Assembly (NCBI GenBank): GCA_024692235.1
Contig: JAILMW010000024.1
Span: 62,001-126,000 of the forward strand
DNA from: Saccharofermentans sp.
GTDB taxonomy: Bacteria > Bacillota > Clostridia > Saccharofermentanales > Saccharofermentanaceae
DNA: 64,000 nucleotides
Reading direction: 5' to 3'
Within the stretch, counting starts at the first letter, position 1. Each line of letters begins with the position of its first letter. A program made the translations under genes and the position numbers. The notes beneath the pieces are model-generated. The model saw only the letters and a list, made by a program, of their open reading frames with translations. It had not been told where the DNA came from and did not search any database. Shown in pieces: positions 41,307 to 50,082 of this stretch.

Positions 41307-41744
41307 TCAGCCTATAAGCTTTGCTACTACCTCGTTTATGAGCTTTCCGTCTGCCTTGCCCTTAAGTTCAGGCATAACGCTCTTCATAAGAGCTCCCTTG
41401 TTGCCTTCTGCAAGAACATCAGAGAACTTCTCCTTGATAAAGCTCTCGATAGCTTCGGCAGACATCATCTCAGGCATGAATTCCATAAATATCTTGTAGC
41501 GTGCTTCATATTCAGCCTTAAGATCTTCTCTTCCTGCGGGGCAGCTGTCCACCTGCTCCTTAGCCATCTTGGTTTCTCTTGCGATGGCTGCATTTACCAT
41601 ATCCTCAGGGATATCATCTCTTAATCCCTTGTCGATCGCGTCTTTCTTAGCTGCGGCAACAAGAAGAGAGATGCTGTCCTTTCTGAACTTATCCTTATCC
41701 TTCATTGCTTTGATCATTTCTTTACGAAGTTCTTCAAACTGCAT
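41307..41744 (-). CDS. yqeY: GatB/YqeY domain-containing protein
   Basis: 145 residues, full length for YqeY. All-helical with KAMKDKDKFRKDSISLLVAAAKK at the N-terminus and MKSVMPELKGKADGKLINEVV at the end, the tRNA-amidotransferase GatB C-terminal-like fold. Function unproven, perhaps tRNA binding. AAGGAGGATC precedes the ATG. Last gene of the aspS-mtaB-yqeY set. Confidence 0.92.
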   Translation of the reverse strand: MQFEELRKEMIKAMKDKDKFRKDSISLLVAAAKKDAIDKGLRDDIPEDMVNAAIARETKMAKEQVDSCPAGREDLKAEYEARYKIFMEFMPEMMSAEAIESFIKEKFSDVLAEGNKGALMKSVMPELKGKADGKLINEVVAKLIG

Positions 41745-41793
41745 ATCATGATCCTCCTTAATTTAGTCTATCGATATTATACGACTTTTTATC

Positions 41794-43110
41794 TCAGCCG
41801 TTCGCCATAAGCTCACAGATGATAGTATTCTCTTCCGCTCTTACGGCCTTTACGGATACTGTCTTCCCCTTAAGAGAATTATCTTCGGTCCTTACCTTTG
41901 CTCTTATGTACTCAAGAGTATAGCCTTCCGCATAACCGTCCTTAAATGTTTCTATAAGAACCGAAGCAGCGGAGCCGACTTTCTTTGCCGCGAAGTTATT
42001 CTCGAGGTCTTTTGAGACGGCAATAAGACGCGAAGCTCTATCCTTTCGTACATTCACGGGGACCTGAGGCATCTTAGCTGCAACTGTCCCTTCTCTCTCC
42101 GAATAAGGGAAGGTGTGGACCTTGGTAAAACCTGCCTCTATTACAAAGTCACAAGTCTCTTTAAAGTCTTCTTCCGTCTCTTCCGGGAAACCGCAGATGA
42201 TATCCGTAGTAAGAGACATGGAAGGATATATAGCGCGAAGCTTCCTGACACGTTCAAGATACTCCTTGGACGTATAGTCACGGTTCATCTTAGATAAGAT
42301 CTTGTCGCATCCGCTCTGAAGAGAGAGATGGAAATGGGGACAGAGCTTAGTTACGCCTTTAAGCCCTTCTATAAAGTCATCCGTAAGGGACATAGGCTCC
42401 AGCGAACCGAGCCTTATCCTGGAGATACCTTCTATGGCATCGATCTTCTTAAGAAGACGTACAAGCGCCAAGCTGTCCTCACCCCTGTCCTTACCGTATG
42501 AACAGACATGGATACCCGATACTATTACTTCACTGTAGCCTCTTGATGCAAGATCTTGTGCCTCTTTCAGAACAGCGTCTTCAGCTCGGCTTGCAACTCT
42601 TCCTCTCGCGAAAGGGATTATGCAGTAAGTACAGAACTTATTACAGCCGTCTTCGACCTTGATAAAAGCCCTTGTGCCTTCGGGCGATAAGACCGTACCG
42701 AATTCATGGTAATCGTCTTTCTTCGTAACTTCGGGACGATGGTGCATAACGCCTCTCGAAAGGCTCTCGCCACCGGACTTGCGCGAGATATACTCAAGTG
42801 TCTTCTCTACAACTGAAGTCTTATCCTTAGTGCCGCAGACGACGTCCGCATCTATAACGGCTTCAGCCATCTCCGTCATGCAGCCCATTGCCACGACTAT
42901 GGTATCCGGATTGATCCTTGCCATGCGACGAAGCTGCTGACGTGATTTACGGTCAGCTTCACCCGTTACGGTGCAGGTATTGACTACGCATACATCCGCA
43001 TCTTCGGCAGAATCCGCTATCTCGAATCCCGCCTTAATAAAAAGCTCGCGCGCCGCATCAGTCTCGTACTGATTGACGCGGCACCCGAGCGTATAGAAGT
43101 ATACCTTCAT
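41794..43110 (-). CDS. mtaB: tRNA (t6A37) methylthiotransferase MtaB
   Basis: 438 residues. N-terminal UPF0004 domain with cluster cysteines Cys10, Cys46 and Cys77; radical-SAM domain with Cys156, Cys160 and Cys163 (DGCNKFCTYC); C-terminal TRAM domain. It adds a methylthio group to t6A37 in tRNAs reading ANN codons, using SAM and iron-sulphur clusters. It starts 2 bases after aspS, so the T-box upstream of aspS probably controls it too. Confidence 0.94.
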   Translation of the reverse strand: MKVYFYTLGCRVNQYETDAARELFIKAGFEIADSAEDADVCVVNTCTVTGEADRKSRQQLRRMARINPDTIVVAMGCMTEMAEAVIDADVVCGTKDKTSVVEKTLEYISRKSGGESLSRGVMHHRPEVTKKDDYHEFGTVLSPEGTRAFIKVEDGCNKFCTYCIIPFARGRVASRAEDAVLKEAQDLASRGYSEVIVSGIHVCSYGKDRGEDSLALVRLLKKIDAIEGISRIRLGSLEPMSLTDDFIEGLKGVTKLCPHFHLSLQSGCDKILSKMNRDYTSKEYLERVRKLRAIYPSMSLTTDIICGFPEETEEDFKETCDFVIEAGFTKVHTFPYSEREGTVAAKMPQVPVNVRKDRASRLIAVSKDLENNFAAKKVGSAASVLIETFKDGYAEGYTLEYIRAKVRTEDNSLKGKTVSVKAVRAEENTIICELMANG

Positions 43111-43112
43111 TA

Positions 43113-44861
43113 TTACTGTCTTACCTTGATGTGAACTTCACGGAGCTGCTGCTCTGTAACTTCACCGGGAGCACCGCAGAGAAGATCCTGTGCGTTACCG
43201 TTCATGGGGAATGCGATAACCTCACGGATGGACTCTTCGTTCCTGAGGAGCATGATCATACGGTCAACACCGGGAGCCATACCTGCATGAGGCGGAGCAC
43301 CGTAGGCGAATGCCGTATAAAGAGCACCGAACTTCTTCTGAAGATCCTCTTCGCTGTAGCCTGCGATCTCGAATGCCTTCTTCATGATCATGAGGTCATG
43401 GTTACGAACGGCACCGGATGAGAGCTCTACACCGTTACATACGATATCGTACTGATAAGCAAGGATCTCTTCGGGCTTCTTGTTCTCAAGAGCCTCGAGT
43501 CCGCCCTGGGGCATGGAGAAAGGATTATGTGTGAAGATATAACCCTTAATATCCTTGTCGTACTCGTACATGGGGAAATCATTTACATAGCAGAAACGGT
43601 AAGCGTTCTTCTCGATAAGGTCGAGTCTTGCGCCAAGCTCATTCCTGATCTGTCCTGCGAAGGAGTTAGCTCTTGCCTCCGTATCGGCAATGAAGAAGAT
43701 GGTATCTCCTGCTGTAAGACCTGCAAGGTCACGGATCTCTGTCTTCATGTCATCGGGGATGAACTTATCGATAGGTCCCTTGTAGGACATATCCTCGAGG
43801 ACCTCAAGGTATCCGAGGCCGCCCATACCGATCTCCTGAGCAAACTTGAGCATCTTCTCATGCTGGCCCTTACTGAGCTTAGCGTGTACATTGATAGCTC
43901 TTACTGTCTTATCGTGGAAAGGCTTGAAGGAACATCTGGAGAAGAACTCCGTAACATCAATGATCCTCAAGGGATTTCTGAGGTCGGGCTTATCGGAACC
44001 GAACTGAAGCATTGCATCCTTATAAGAGATTACGGGATAAGGTGCTGCAGTTACCTGTGCGCCCTCGGGAGCAAACTTCTCGAATGCAGCCGTAAGGATC
44101 TCCTCACCTGCTCTGAATACGTCTTCCTGAGTAGCGAAGCTCATCTCGAAGTCGAGCTGATAGAACTCTCCGGGAGATCTGTCTGCTCTTGCATCCTCGT
44201 CTCTGAAACAGGGAGCGATCTGGAAATACTTATCAAATCCCGATACCATCAGGAGCTGCTTGAACTGCTGAGGTGCCTGGGGAAGAGCATAGAACTTGCC
44301 CTTATACTTTCTTGAAGGAACGATATAGTCACGAGCACCCTCGGGTGAAGAAGATGTAAGGATAGGAGTCTGGATCTCCAAAAATCCCATCTCAGTCATC
44401 TTCTGACGAAGGAAAGAGATGACCTTGGATCTGAATACGATATTGTCCTTGACCTTCTTATTACGAAGATCCAAATATCTGTACTTAAGTCTTACGTCCT
44501 CACGGATCTCCTTTGATGTCTGAACTTCAAAGGGAAGCTGTGCTCTTACCTTACCCAGAACCTCTACGCTCTTGCAGTCGAGCTCGATCGTACCTGTCTC
44601 GATCTTGGGGTTATATGTCTCTTCGTCTCTGTGATCGATGATACCTTCAACGGAGATACAGTCTTCCTTAACAAGACCTTCAAGAAGAGTAGTGTCTCTC
44701 ATTACAACCTGAAGGACTCCGTACATATCACGAAGGTCGATGAAGGATACGCCGCCGTGGTCACGGATATTCTCGATCCAACCTGCTGCTCTTACATGAG
44801 ATCCTACATCCTTCTCTGAGATCTCATTGATGACTTTGTCACGATAGATGTTAGCTGCCAT
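43113..44861 (-). CDS. aspS: Aspartyl-tRNA synthetase, possibly non-discriminating
   Basis: 582 residues from the ATG at 44861 behind GGGAGGAAAAG. OB-fold anticodon domain (about 5-115), class II catalytic core with CFRDEDARADRSPGEFYQLD (motif 2) and GMAPGVDRMIMLL (motif 3), and the bacterial GAD insertion. The anticodon domain has RDHGGV with His35; a histidine here is associated with enzymes that also charge tRNA-Asn. The other discriminating position is Glu rather than Gly or Lys, so this is unresolved. Controlled by a T-box leader; mtaB follows. Confidence 0.95.
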   Translation of the reverse strand: MAANIYRDKVINEISEKDVGSHVRAAGWIENIRDHGGVSFIDLRDMYGVLQVVMRDTTLLEGLVKEDCISVEGIIDHRDEETYNPKIETGTIELDCKSVEVLGKVRAQLPFEVQTSKEIREDVRLKYRYLDLRNKKVKDNIVFRSKVISFLRQKMTEMGFLEIQTPILTSSSPEGARDYIVPSRKYKGKFYALPQAPQQFKQLLMVSGFDKYFQIAPCFRDEDARADRSPGEFYQLDFEMSFATQEDVFRAGEEILTAAFEKFAPEGAQVTAAPYPVISYKDAMLQFGSDKPDLRNPLRIIDVTEFFSRCSFKPFHDKTVRAINVHAKLSKGQHEKMLKFAQEIGMGGLGYLEVLEDMSYKGPIDKFIPDDMKTEIRDLAGLTAGDTIFFIADTEARANSFAGQIRNELGARLDLIEKNAYRFCYVNDFPMYEYDKDIKGYIFTHNPFSMPQGGLEALENKKPEEILAYQYDIVCNGVELSSGAVRNHDLMIMKKAFEIAGYSEEDLQKKFGALYTAFAYGAPPHAGMAPGVDRMIMLLRNEESIREVIAFPMNGNAQDLLCGAPGEVTEQQLREVHIKVRQ

Positions 44862-44879
44862 TATCTTTTCCTCCCGTAA

Positions 44880-45138
44880 ATACAAAAATCGCCCCAAACG
44901 ACTCTTCTTACTGTCGTTCAGGACGAACTTACATGTCCGCGGTACCACCTGATTTACTGTTCAAATACAGTCTGCTCTGCTCCCTTATCGCGGGAAGTTA
45001 CGGCTCGGCTAATAGCATTCGCGTTCACCTCGCTGCTGGTAAAGTGTTATTCGCTCCGATTCATTCCGCCGAACCTCTCACCTTATGTCGACTCTCTGTA
45101 ATGCGATAATCGAAGTTACTTCTCTTCGTCATAGCGTC
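44880..45138 (-). promoter_or_regulatory. T-box riboswitch leader of aspS-mtaB-yqeY
   Basis: The T-box proper AGGTGGTACCGCGG is at 44937-44950. A 14-bp terminator (44889-44926) followed by TTTTT precedes the gene. In stem I, AGTA is followed by a helix CTTCGATT/AATCGGAG, then an apex with AGAGAG and GGTGAGAG. The 3-prime side of the specifier loop below that helix reads GAAT-AAC-AC, so the best specifier is AAC (asparagine; 45046-45048). GAC (aspartate) occurs only inside the apical stem. The TGGT bulge would pair with an A discriminator base, or G by wobble. Confidence 0.9.
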
Positions 45139-45144
45139 TTGTGG

Positions 45145-45173
45145 ATGATATAACAATCCCTGAGGGTTGTCAA
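45145..45173 (-). promoter_or_regulatory. Promoter of the aspS T-box transcript
   Basis: TTGACA (45168-45173) - 17 bases - TATCAT (45145-45150) on the minus strand. The -35 overlaps the stop codon of the last LXG-like gene, so the effector operon and aspS are separate units although they run in the same direction. Confidence 0.7.
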
Positions 45174-47329
45174 TCACACGACACCGGAATACCGCCCGTA
45201 TATCTTACGATATAAGGCACAGGGCCTCTGTCACCGTAATCGATATATGTCTCGGGATCTTCGACACTTGCTATCCTGTACCCGGAGATCTCGCCTACGA
45301 AGGGGATCCCGTTGACTTTATAGTTGTCGGAAGTGATATTGGTACCGAACGTGGCATTAAAGTCTTCACAGTAATTATCCAGGTAAGTCTTGCCGGAAGT
45401 ATCTTCATCACTGTCAGGATCAGCATAATAAGGATGATTCCTGAACCTTTGAGCCATATCATCACCCTGAGTCTGTACATCATCCGTAAAGCTGATGTTC
45501 GTAGCGTGGATGACCACGCCGTCACCCATATAGACCTCTATATGGTCATGCCCCGCATGTCCGTTAACAGGAGTACAGTCAGGATTGATCACGATGATAT
45601 CGCCTCTTTGAAGCTTTGTACAATCTCCGTCAAAGGGAACCTTTACGAAACCGTAGTCAGCCATCTGTGAAGCCATGTCAAAGACCGCGATGTTCCTGTG
45701 CTTGGATTTGTCGAGGCCGTAATTGATATCAAGTCCTCCGCCCTCAGCGAACATATAGACAGCAAAAGAAGCACAGTCATAATCCCCGTTATCACCCCAG
45801 CGGAGCACACTGTTATTGTAACCGTGAGAATCATCATTGGCCATGTTTACACCCAGCTTCAGCGCGCCGTCGATCACGGCCTCAGGCATATTCTCAACGG
45901 AGATCCTGAAGTTGCTGTCATTCGCAAGATAGTCATTGTAACCGTTACCGGCCGCATTCAGAGAAGTCAGCCATCCGGGACACTCGCAGAGTCTTTCCAG
46001 GGCAGACTTTACCGCTTCGCTCTTCTCAACATCCTCAGCCATCAGGCATCTCATATATCTGAGCGTCGCGCTCAAAGATCCGACAGTAATATCATTGCGG
46101 TTGAGCCTCTCGGAGAATGACGGATCATTGAGCAGTACATCTCTTAACATCGATCTTCTGTTCTCGTTGACTGAACCGTCATCATTTATCAGGAAATGCT
46201 CCGTGAAGAAGACTGCGTCATCAGGGAGTCCTGCGTCTACCGCATTATTGATACGGTCAAGTGTTACCGTATCGGAGCACAGCATATTCTGACCGGCGTT
46301 AACCCTCATAAGATCGCCGTATGCATCTATCTGGTCTATATCCTCCAATTCACCCGAGACCCCGGGTCTTGAACCGTCTTCGATCTCCTTCAGAGCCGTC
46401 AGTTCACGACGTATACTGACGGCGAGCCTGTCAGTTGCACCTGAACACTGATCATTCAGGGGCCTGAAATGCACCGATACATCGTCAGGTAAGGCCAGCT
46501 GTGATAGAGCGGTATTTACCTCGACAACATCTCCGCTTATCCTGTCGGCTCTGCTGCGAAGAGATAAGATGAGTTCCTCCAATTCACGCTCATCGACCTC
46601 GAATCTACCGTTCCCGATGCACGAAGCATATCCTTCGGCATACTCATAGGAAGTCTGATACATGGAATATGCAATGTAAGAGACCGTGCGCATGATCCTT
46701 ATATGCGTATTCTCGATATGCGCCTTAACAGCCTGAGCATACATCCCCTGAAATGCATCGGTACCGACAAATTCCGTAGCGGCATCGATAAAGACATCGA
46801 TCAGGTCGATAGCCCTTCTAAGGGCATCAGCGACACTCCTTACACTCTCGATTTCCCGATCGGATACATGAAGATACTCATAGTCAAGATCAACATGCGT
46901 TATCGGTCTTTGAACGCCCATCGGCATCGGACCGCAAAATCCCGTATTGGGAGAGCGTACGAATCCGTATGGTACCGGTCCCACAAAAGAGTCGGGAACA
47001 CGAGGTCCGAACTCTTCAGAGTAAGGTCCCGCTTCAACGTGCGAGGCAGAGTCGAGCAGCTGATCGGCAAATGAAGCATCAAGTACCAGGAAGAAACGGG
47101 TACAGAATGAGATAAATCTCCAGTCATCGCTCATAGCATTAAGGCACTGTCGTATCGAATCGAAGAAAAAGGAACAGGATTCGGCGATCTTGGTCGCTAT
47201 CGATTCAGGATATCCCCTGCGGATCTCCCTGTTCAGGTGAGTCTTAAGATCACGGATACTGTCGATACATGAATTCATGATCCTGCAGAGTTCATCATGT
47301 GATACTACTATCTCGTCATATCTTGTCAT
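45170..47329 (-). CDS. LXG-like protein with C-terminal NlpC/P60-type peptidoglycan hydrolase domain, copy B
   Basis: 719 residues, no signal peptide. Residues 1 to about 280 are helical with features of the LXG export domain (HIRIMRTVSYIAYSMYQTSYEYAEGY, then VDERELEELILSLRSRADRI). A helical middle part follows. The C-terminal domain (about 490-719) has Cys519 in YDCASFAVYMF, GDIIVINP and His596 in HIEVYMGDG, the catalytic pair of NlpC/P60-like enzymes. It begins 3 bases after the small helical gene. Probably exported by a type VII system to cut peptidoglycan; no secretion genes lie in the window. Confidence 0.72.
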   Translation of the reverse strand: MTRYDEIVVSHDELCRIMNSCIDSIRDLKTHLNREIRRGYPESIATKIAESCSFFFDSIRQCLNAMSDDWRFISFCTRFFLVLDASFADQLLDSASHVEAGPYSEEFGPRVPDSFVGPVPYGFVRSPNTGFCGPMPMGVQRPITHVDLDYEYLHVSDREIESVRSVADALRRAIDLIDVFIDAATEFVGTDAFQGMYAQAVKAHIENTHIRIMRTVSYIAYSMYQTSYEYAEGYASCIGNGRFEVDERELEELILSLRSRADRISGDVVEVNTALSQLALPDDVSVHFRPLNDQCSGATDRLAVSIRRELTALKEIEDGSRPGVSGELEDIDQIDAYGDLMRVNAGQNMLCSDTVTLDRINNAVDAGLPDDAVFFTEHFLINDDGSVNENRRSMLRDVLLNDPSFSERLNRNDITVGSLSATLRYMRCLMAEDVEKSEAVKSALERLCECPGWLTSLNAAGNGYNDYLANDSNFRISVENMPEAVIDGALKLGVNMANDDSHGYNNSVLRWGDNGDYDCASFAVYMFAEGGGLDINYGLDKSKHRNIAVFDMASQMADYGFVKVPFDGDCTKLQRGDIIVINPDCTPVNGHAGHDHIEVYMGDGVVIHATNISFTDDVQTQGDDMAQRFRNHPYYADPDSDEDTSGKTYLDNYCEDFNATFGTNITSDNYKVNGIPFVGEISGYRIASVEDPETYIDYGDRGPVPYIVRYTGGIPVSCD

Positions 47330-47332
47330 ATC

Positions 47333-47569
47333 TTATTCCCCATGTTCCAAAACAGCCTGCTCGTTATATTCCATATCCTCGATCAGTCGGGAAAAGGAAT
47401 TTGTCTCTTCATATTCCGCGAGAGCACGTTCAAGTGACGGTGTCGTTGATATAAGATCCCTTACGGCAGCTGCAGATTCGCTTATGCTCTGTCTTATGCT
47501 CTCGTCATGATGGTATAACTTAGTCGTATAGTAGACATCGTTAAAAAAATCGTTCAGACCTATTGCCAT
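47333..47569 (-). CDS. Small helical protein, probable type VII export partner, copy B
   Basis: 78 residues, all helical, with ESIRQSISESAAAVRDLIS and an acidic end. It shares the pattern SIR.SI....AVR.....P.L.RA..EYE with the small protein at 49664-49906. Size, fold and position directly before the LXG-like gene match the WXG100-like partner proteins of LXG effectors. AGAAGGGGAT precedes the ATG. Confidence 0.65.
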   Translation of the reverse strand: MAIGLNDFFNDVYYTTKLYHHDESIRQSISESAAAVRDLISTTPSLERALAEYEETNSFSRLIEDMEYNEQAVLEHGE

Positions 47570-47588
47570 ATCCCCTTCTCCTATCGCT

Positions 47589-49652
47589 CTATATCCCGCC
47601 GGTGTATCTGATCACATAAGCAACTTCACCTCTGTTACCGGCGTCTATATACTCGTTGCTTCCGGGCTTTGCTATCCTGTAACCAGTTATCTCACCGACG
47701 TACGGCAGTCCGTCCTGATCGGCATAATTCGTTTCCCTGATATTGGTACCGAAAGTACCGTCAAAATACTCGCCCCAGTCATTAAGATCATAAAGGTGAG
47801 TCGCACCTTCCTTCCCCTCATTCGCCGCATTGACAGCGATATTATCTTCCAGTTTTCTTCGCTGCTGATCTCCGACAGCGGAATCGGCAGCATCATCAAA
47901 ACTGGTAGCATGGATCGTCCTGCCGTCACCGATATAGACCTCGGCATGGGCCGTTTTACCATCGGGATTTATCACCAGGATGTCACCTGGCTGCAATTTT
48001 GAACAGTCGTTATCAAAATGGACCTTCTCAAAACCGTAATCGCGCAGTTTATCATACATAGTACTGACAACGATAGGATCATCATTATTAGGTCCGTGAG
48101 GGATTGGCAACCCTGCTCCGTCCGCGAACATACAGACGGCAAATGAAGCGCAGTCATAGTCATAGGGACCCCAGCGTTTTTCCTCGATATACTTGTAGTA
48201 TCCGTGAGAGTCATCCTTGGCGATCCTTATTCCCCAGTCGATAGCGTCCCTTATCACATCTTCAGGTCTGTGTTCTGCTGATCTGATGAGATTTTCAGGA
48301 TTCGAAAGGTATGAATTGCCGGAATCCAGTGATCTACTGAGATCAGCCATCCACTCAGGACAATCGAACAACCTGTTCAGCGCAGTATTTGTCGCTTCAT
48401 TCTGATCGATCCCTATCTGCAATAATGCAGCATAATACCGGATCATTCCTCGCATTGAATCGTCGGTGATCAGAGAAGAACTTAACCTTGAAGCAAGGTC
48501 GGGGACACTCTCAAGTTCACTCCTGAGCTCGTTCAGGTTATAATCGCTGATCGTTCCGCTATCCGTTATATCGGCTCCGGCGAAAAACACAGCCACATCA
48601 TAGTTTCTCCTTGTCATTATCCTTGAAGACAATCCGCTGAGACGTGTTGTATTGCTCGTCATAAGTCCACGCCCGCAGTTTCTCCCGAACAGATCCGCAT
48701 ACTGGTACAGGATATCAAGATCATCCATATACTGTTGAAGATCTCTTCTGCCCCGACCTTCTATATACGTCAGATCATTCACTTCCTCTATGATCGATCT
48801 GACATACTGTGTCGTAGCTGAGGAAACATTATCTTCGAGCCTGACTACAGGGATATTCTTCTCAGTAAGACGGTCGATGCACCGATCCGCTTCGTAGACA
48901 TCCTGTGCGATATTCCTGTTATGTATCCTCAAAGTATCGATAAGAGTCTCAAGGCCCTGCTCATCTATCAGGAAATCATTACCGCCATACATTGAATCGT
49001 ATTCACCGACATATGATGAAAAGCTCCGTGCCATTTCATACGCCAGATCGGCGATACTTCTCATGATCCTCAAATGTGTAATACGGATATAGGTCTTGAT
49101 CGCATTACCGTATCGTCCGAGGAGAGCAGGAGAAGCTATAAATATATTTGAACGTTCAACATACTCATCAGCCGCCTGTCCGAGGGTTCTAAGTGAACCG
49201 ATAACGTTGCGGACCGCCTCCAGATCAAGAGCAGTAACATAGAGCCTGTCGTAAGAAAGATCAATGCTATGGACCGTCACGTCAATGACCGGTACACGCA
49301 TCCCCAACGGCCCTCTCACAGTTCTCGAATCAAAGGAGATCTGTCTCCACTCTTCAAAATTGCCGGTAGTCGGTATCCCGTTCTGTCGTATGAGACTTGC
49401 GTTCGTTGAATCAAGCTCTCTGAAGCAGCCAAGGCAGACACCGACATATGACCAATCATTTCGCATTGCATCGATGCATCGTAATACGGAAGCAATGAAG
49501 TACTCGGAGACCTCACACATCTTTGCAGCGATACATCTGCCATCAGTGACCGCGCAGCGTCTGTGAGTTATACCGCTGATAGTATCCAATGGATCTATAC
49601 AGTTATCTATCAATCTCGTAAGAAGGGAATCATCTACTCTTATAACGCGCAT
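47589..49652 (-). CDS. LXG-like protein with C-terminal NlpC/P60-type peptidoglycan hydrolase domain, copy A
   Basis: 687 residues, no signal peptide. The N-terminal half is helical and LXG-like (LLGRYGNAIKTYIRITHLRI, then FLIDEQGLETLIDTLR). The C-terminal domain has DSHGYYKYIEEKRWGPYDYD before the nucleophile Cys501 (DCASFAV), then LQPGDILVINP and His569 in HAEVYIGDG. It is a diverged paralogue of copy B along the whole length. AGGTGGAG lies before the ATG; the small partner gene ends 11 bases upstream. No obvious immunity gene is adjacent. Confidence 0.72.
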   Translation of the reverse strand: MRVIRVDDSLLTRLIDNCIDPLDTISGITHRRCAVTDGRCIAAKMCEVSEYFIASVLRCIDAMRNDWSYVGVCLGCFRELDSTNASLIRQNGIPTTGNFEEWRQISFDSRTVRGPLGMRVPVIDVTVHSIDLSYDRLYVTALDLEAVRNVIGSLRTLGQAADEYVERSNIFIASPALLGRYGNAIKTYIRITHLRIMRSIADLAYEMARSFSSYVGEYDSMYGGNDFLIDEQGLETLIDTLRIHNRNIAQDVYEADRCIDRLTEKNIPVVRLEDNVSSATTQYVRSIIEEVNDLTYIEGRGRRDLQQYMDDLDILYQYADLFGRNCGRGLMTSNTTRLSGLSSRIMTRRNYDVAVFFAGADITDSGTISDYNLNELRSELESVPDLASRLSSSLITDDSMRGMIRYYAALLQIGIDQNEATNTALNRLFDCPEWMADLSRSLDSGNSYLSNPENLIRSAEHRPEDVIRDAIDWGIRIAKDDSHGYYKYIEEKRWGPYDYDCASFAVCMFADGAGLPIPHGPNNDDPIVVSTMYDKLRDYGFEKVHFDNDCSKLQPGDILVINPDGKTAHAEVYIGDGRTIHATSFDDAADSAVGDQQRRKLEDNIAVNAANEGKEGATHLYDLNDWGEYFDGTFGTNIRETNYADQDGLPYVGEITGYRIAKPGSNEYIDAGNRGEVAYVIRYTGGI

Positions 49653-49663
49653 GATACTCCACC

Positions 49664-49906
49664 TCAGAATTCCGCGTTCAACACGGCATTATCATTATCA
49701 GCGGTCCTCCGGTAAAGGATATCCATACAGGATGCCGCTTCATATTCCGATACCGCCCTGACAAGCTTCGGAGATGCGGAAACAGAAACGCGCACCGCGC
49801 TCTTTATCGCATTAATACTTTCTCTTATGGAATCATCACATTCAGTCATCCGTTCCGCATACATCCTAAGATCGGATGCATCGTTGATCATATCTGATTC
49901 GTTCAT
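49664..49906 (-). CDS. Small helical protein, probable type VII export partner, copy A
   Basis: 80 residues from the ATG at 49906 behind AGAGGAAGAG; the frame continues upstream to 50017 without a site. Helical, with DSIRESINAIKSAVR and LVRAVSEYE, matching copy B. First gene of the four-gene operon. Confidence 0.65.
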   Translation of the reverse strand: MNESDMINDASDLRMYAERMTECDDSIRESINAIKSAVRVSVSASPKLVRAVSEYEAASCMDILYRRTADNDNAVLNAEF

Positions 49907-50082
49907 ATCTCTTCCTCTTTCCACAAAGGTCCGCTTCCGAATAAACCTGTCAAATAGTTTATATTTCTCTCGGTTTTTTGTCAATTTCCAGGATATTTGT
50001 TCAAGGTCAGATATCATATATCGCCGGATTTATGGTAAGGTAATATATATTTTTGGCGGAATTGCCGCCCAGTGAGGGAATA

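Noticed and set aside
43527..44315. 262-codon plus-strand frame
   Set aside because: Antisense to aspS, same reasoning.
45089..45091. GAC in the aspS leader as the aspartate specifier codon
   Set aside because: It lies within the GTCGA/TTCGGC stem at the apex of stem I, not in the internal specifier loop.
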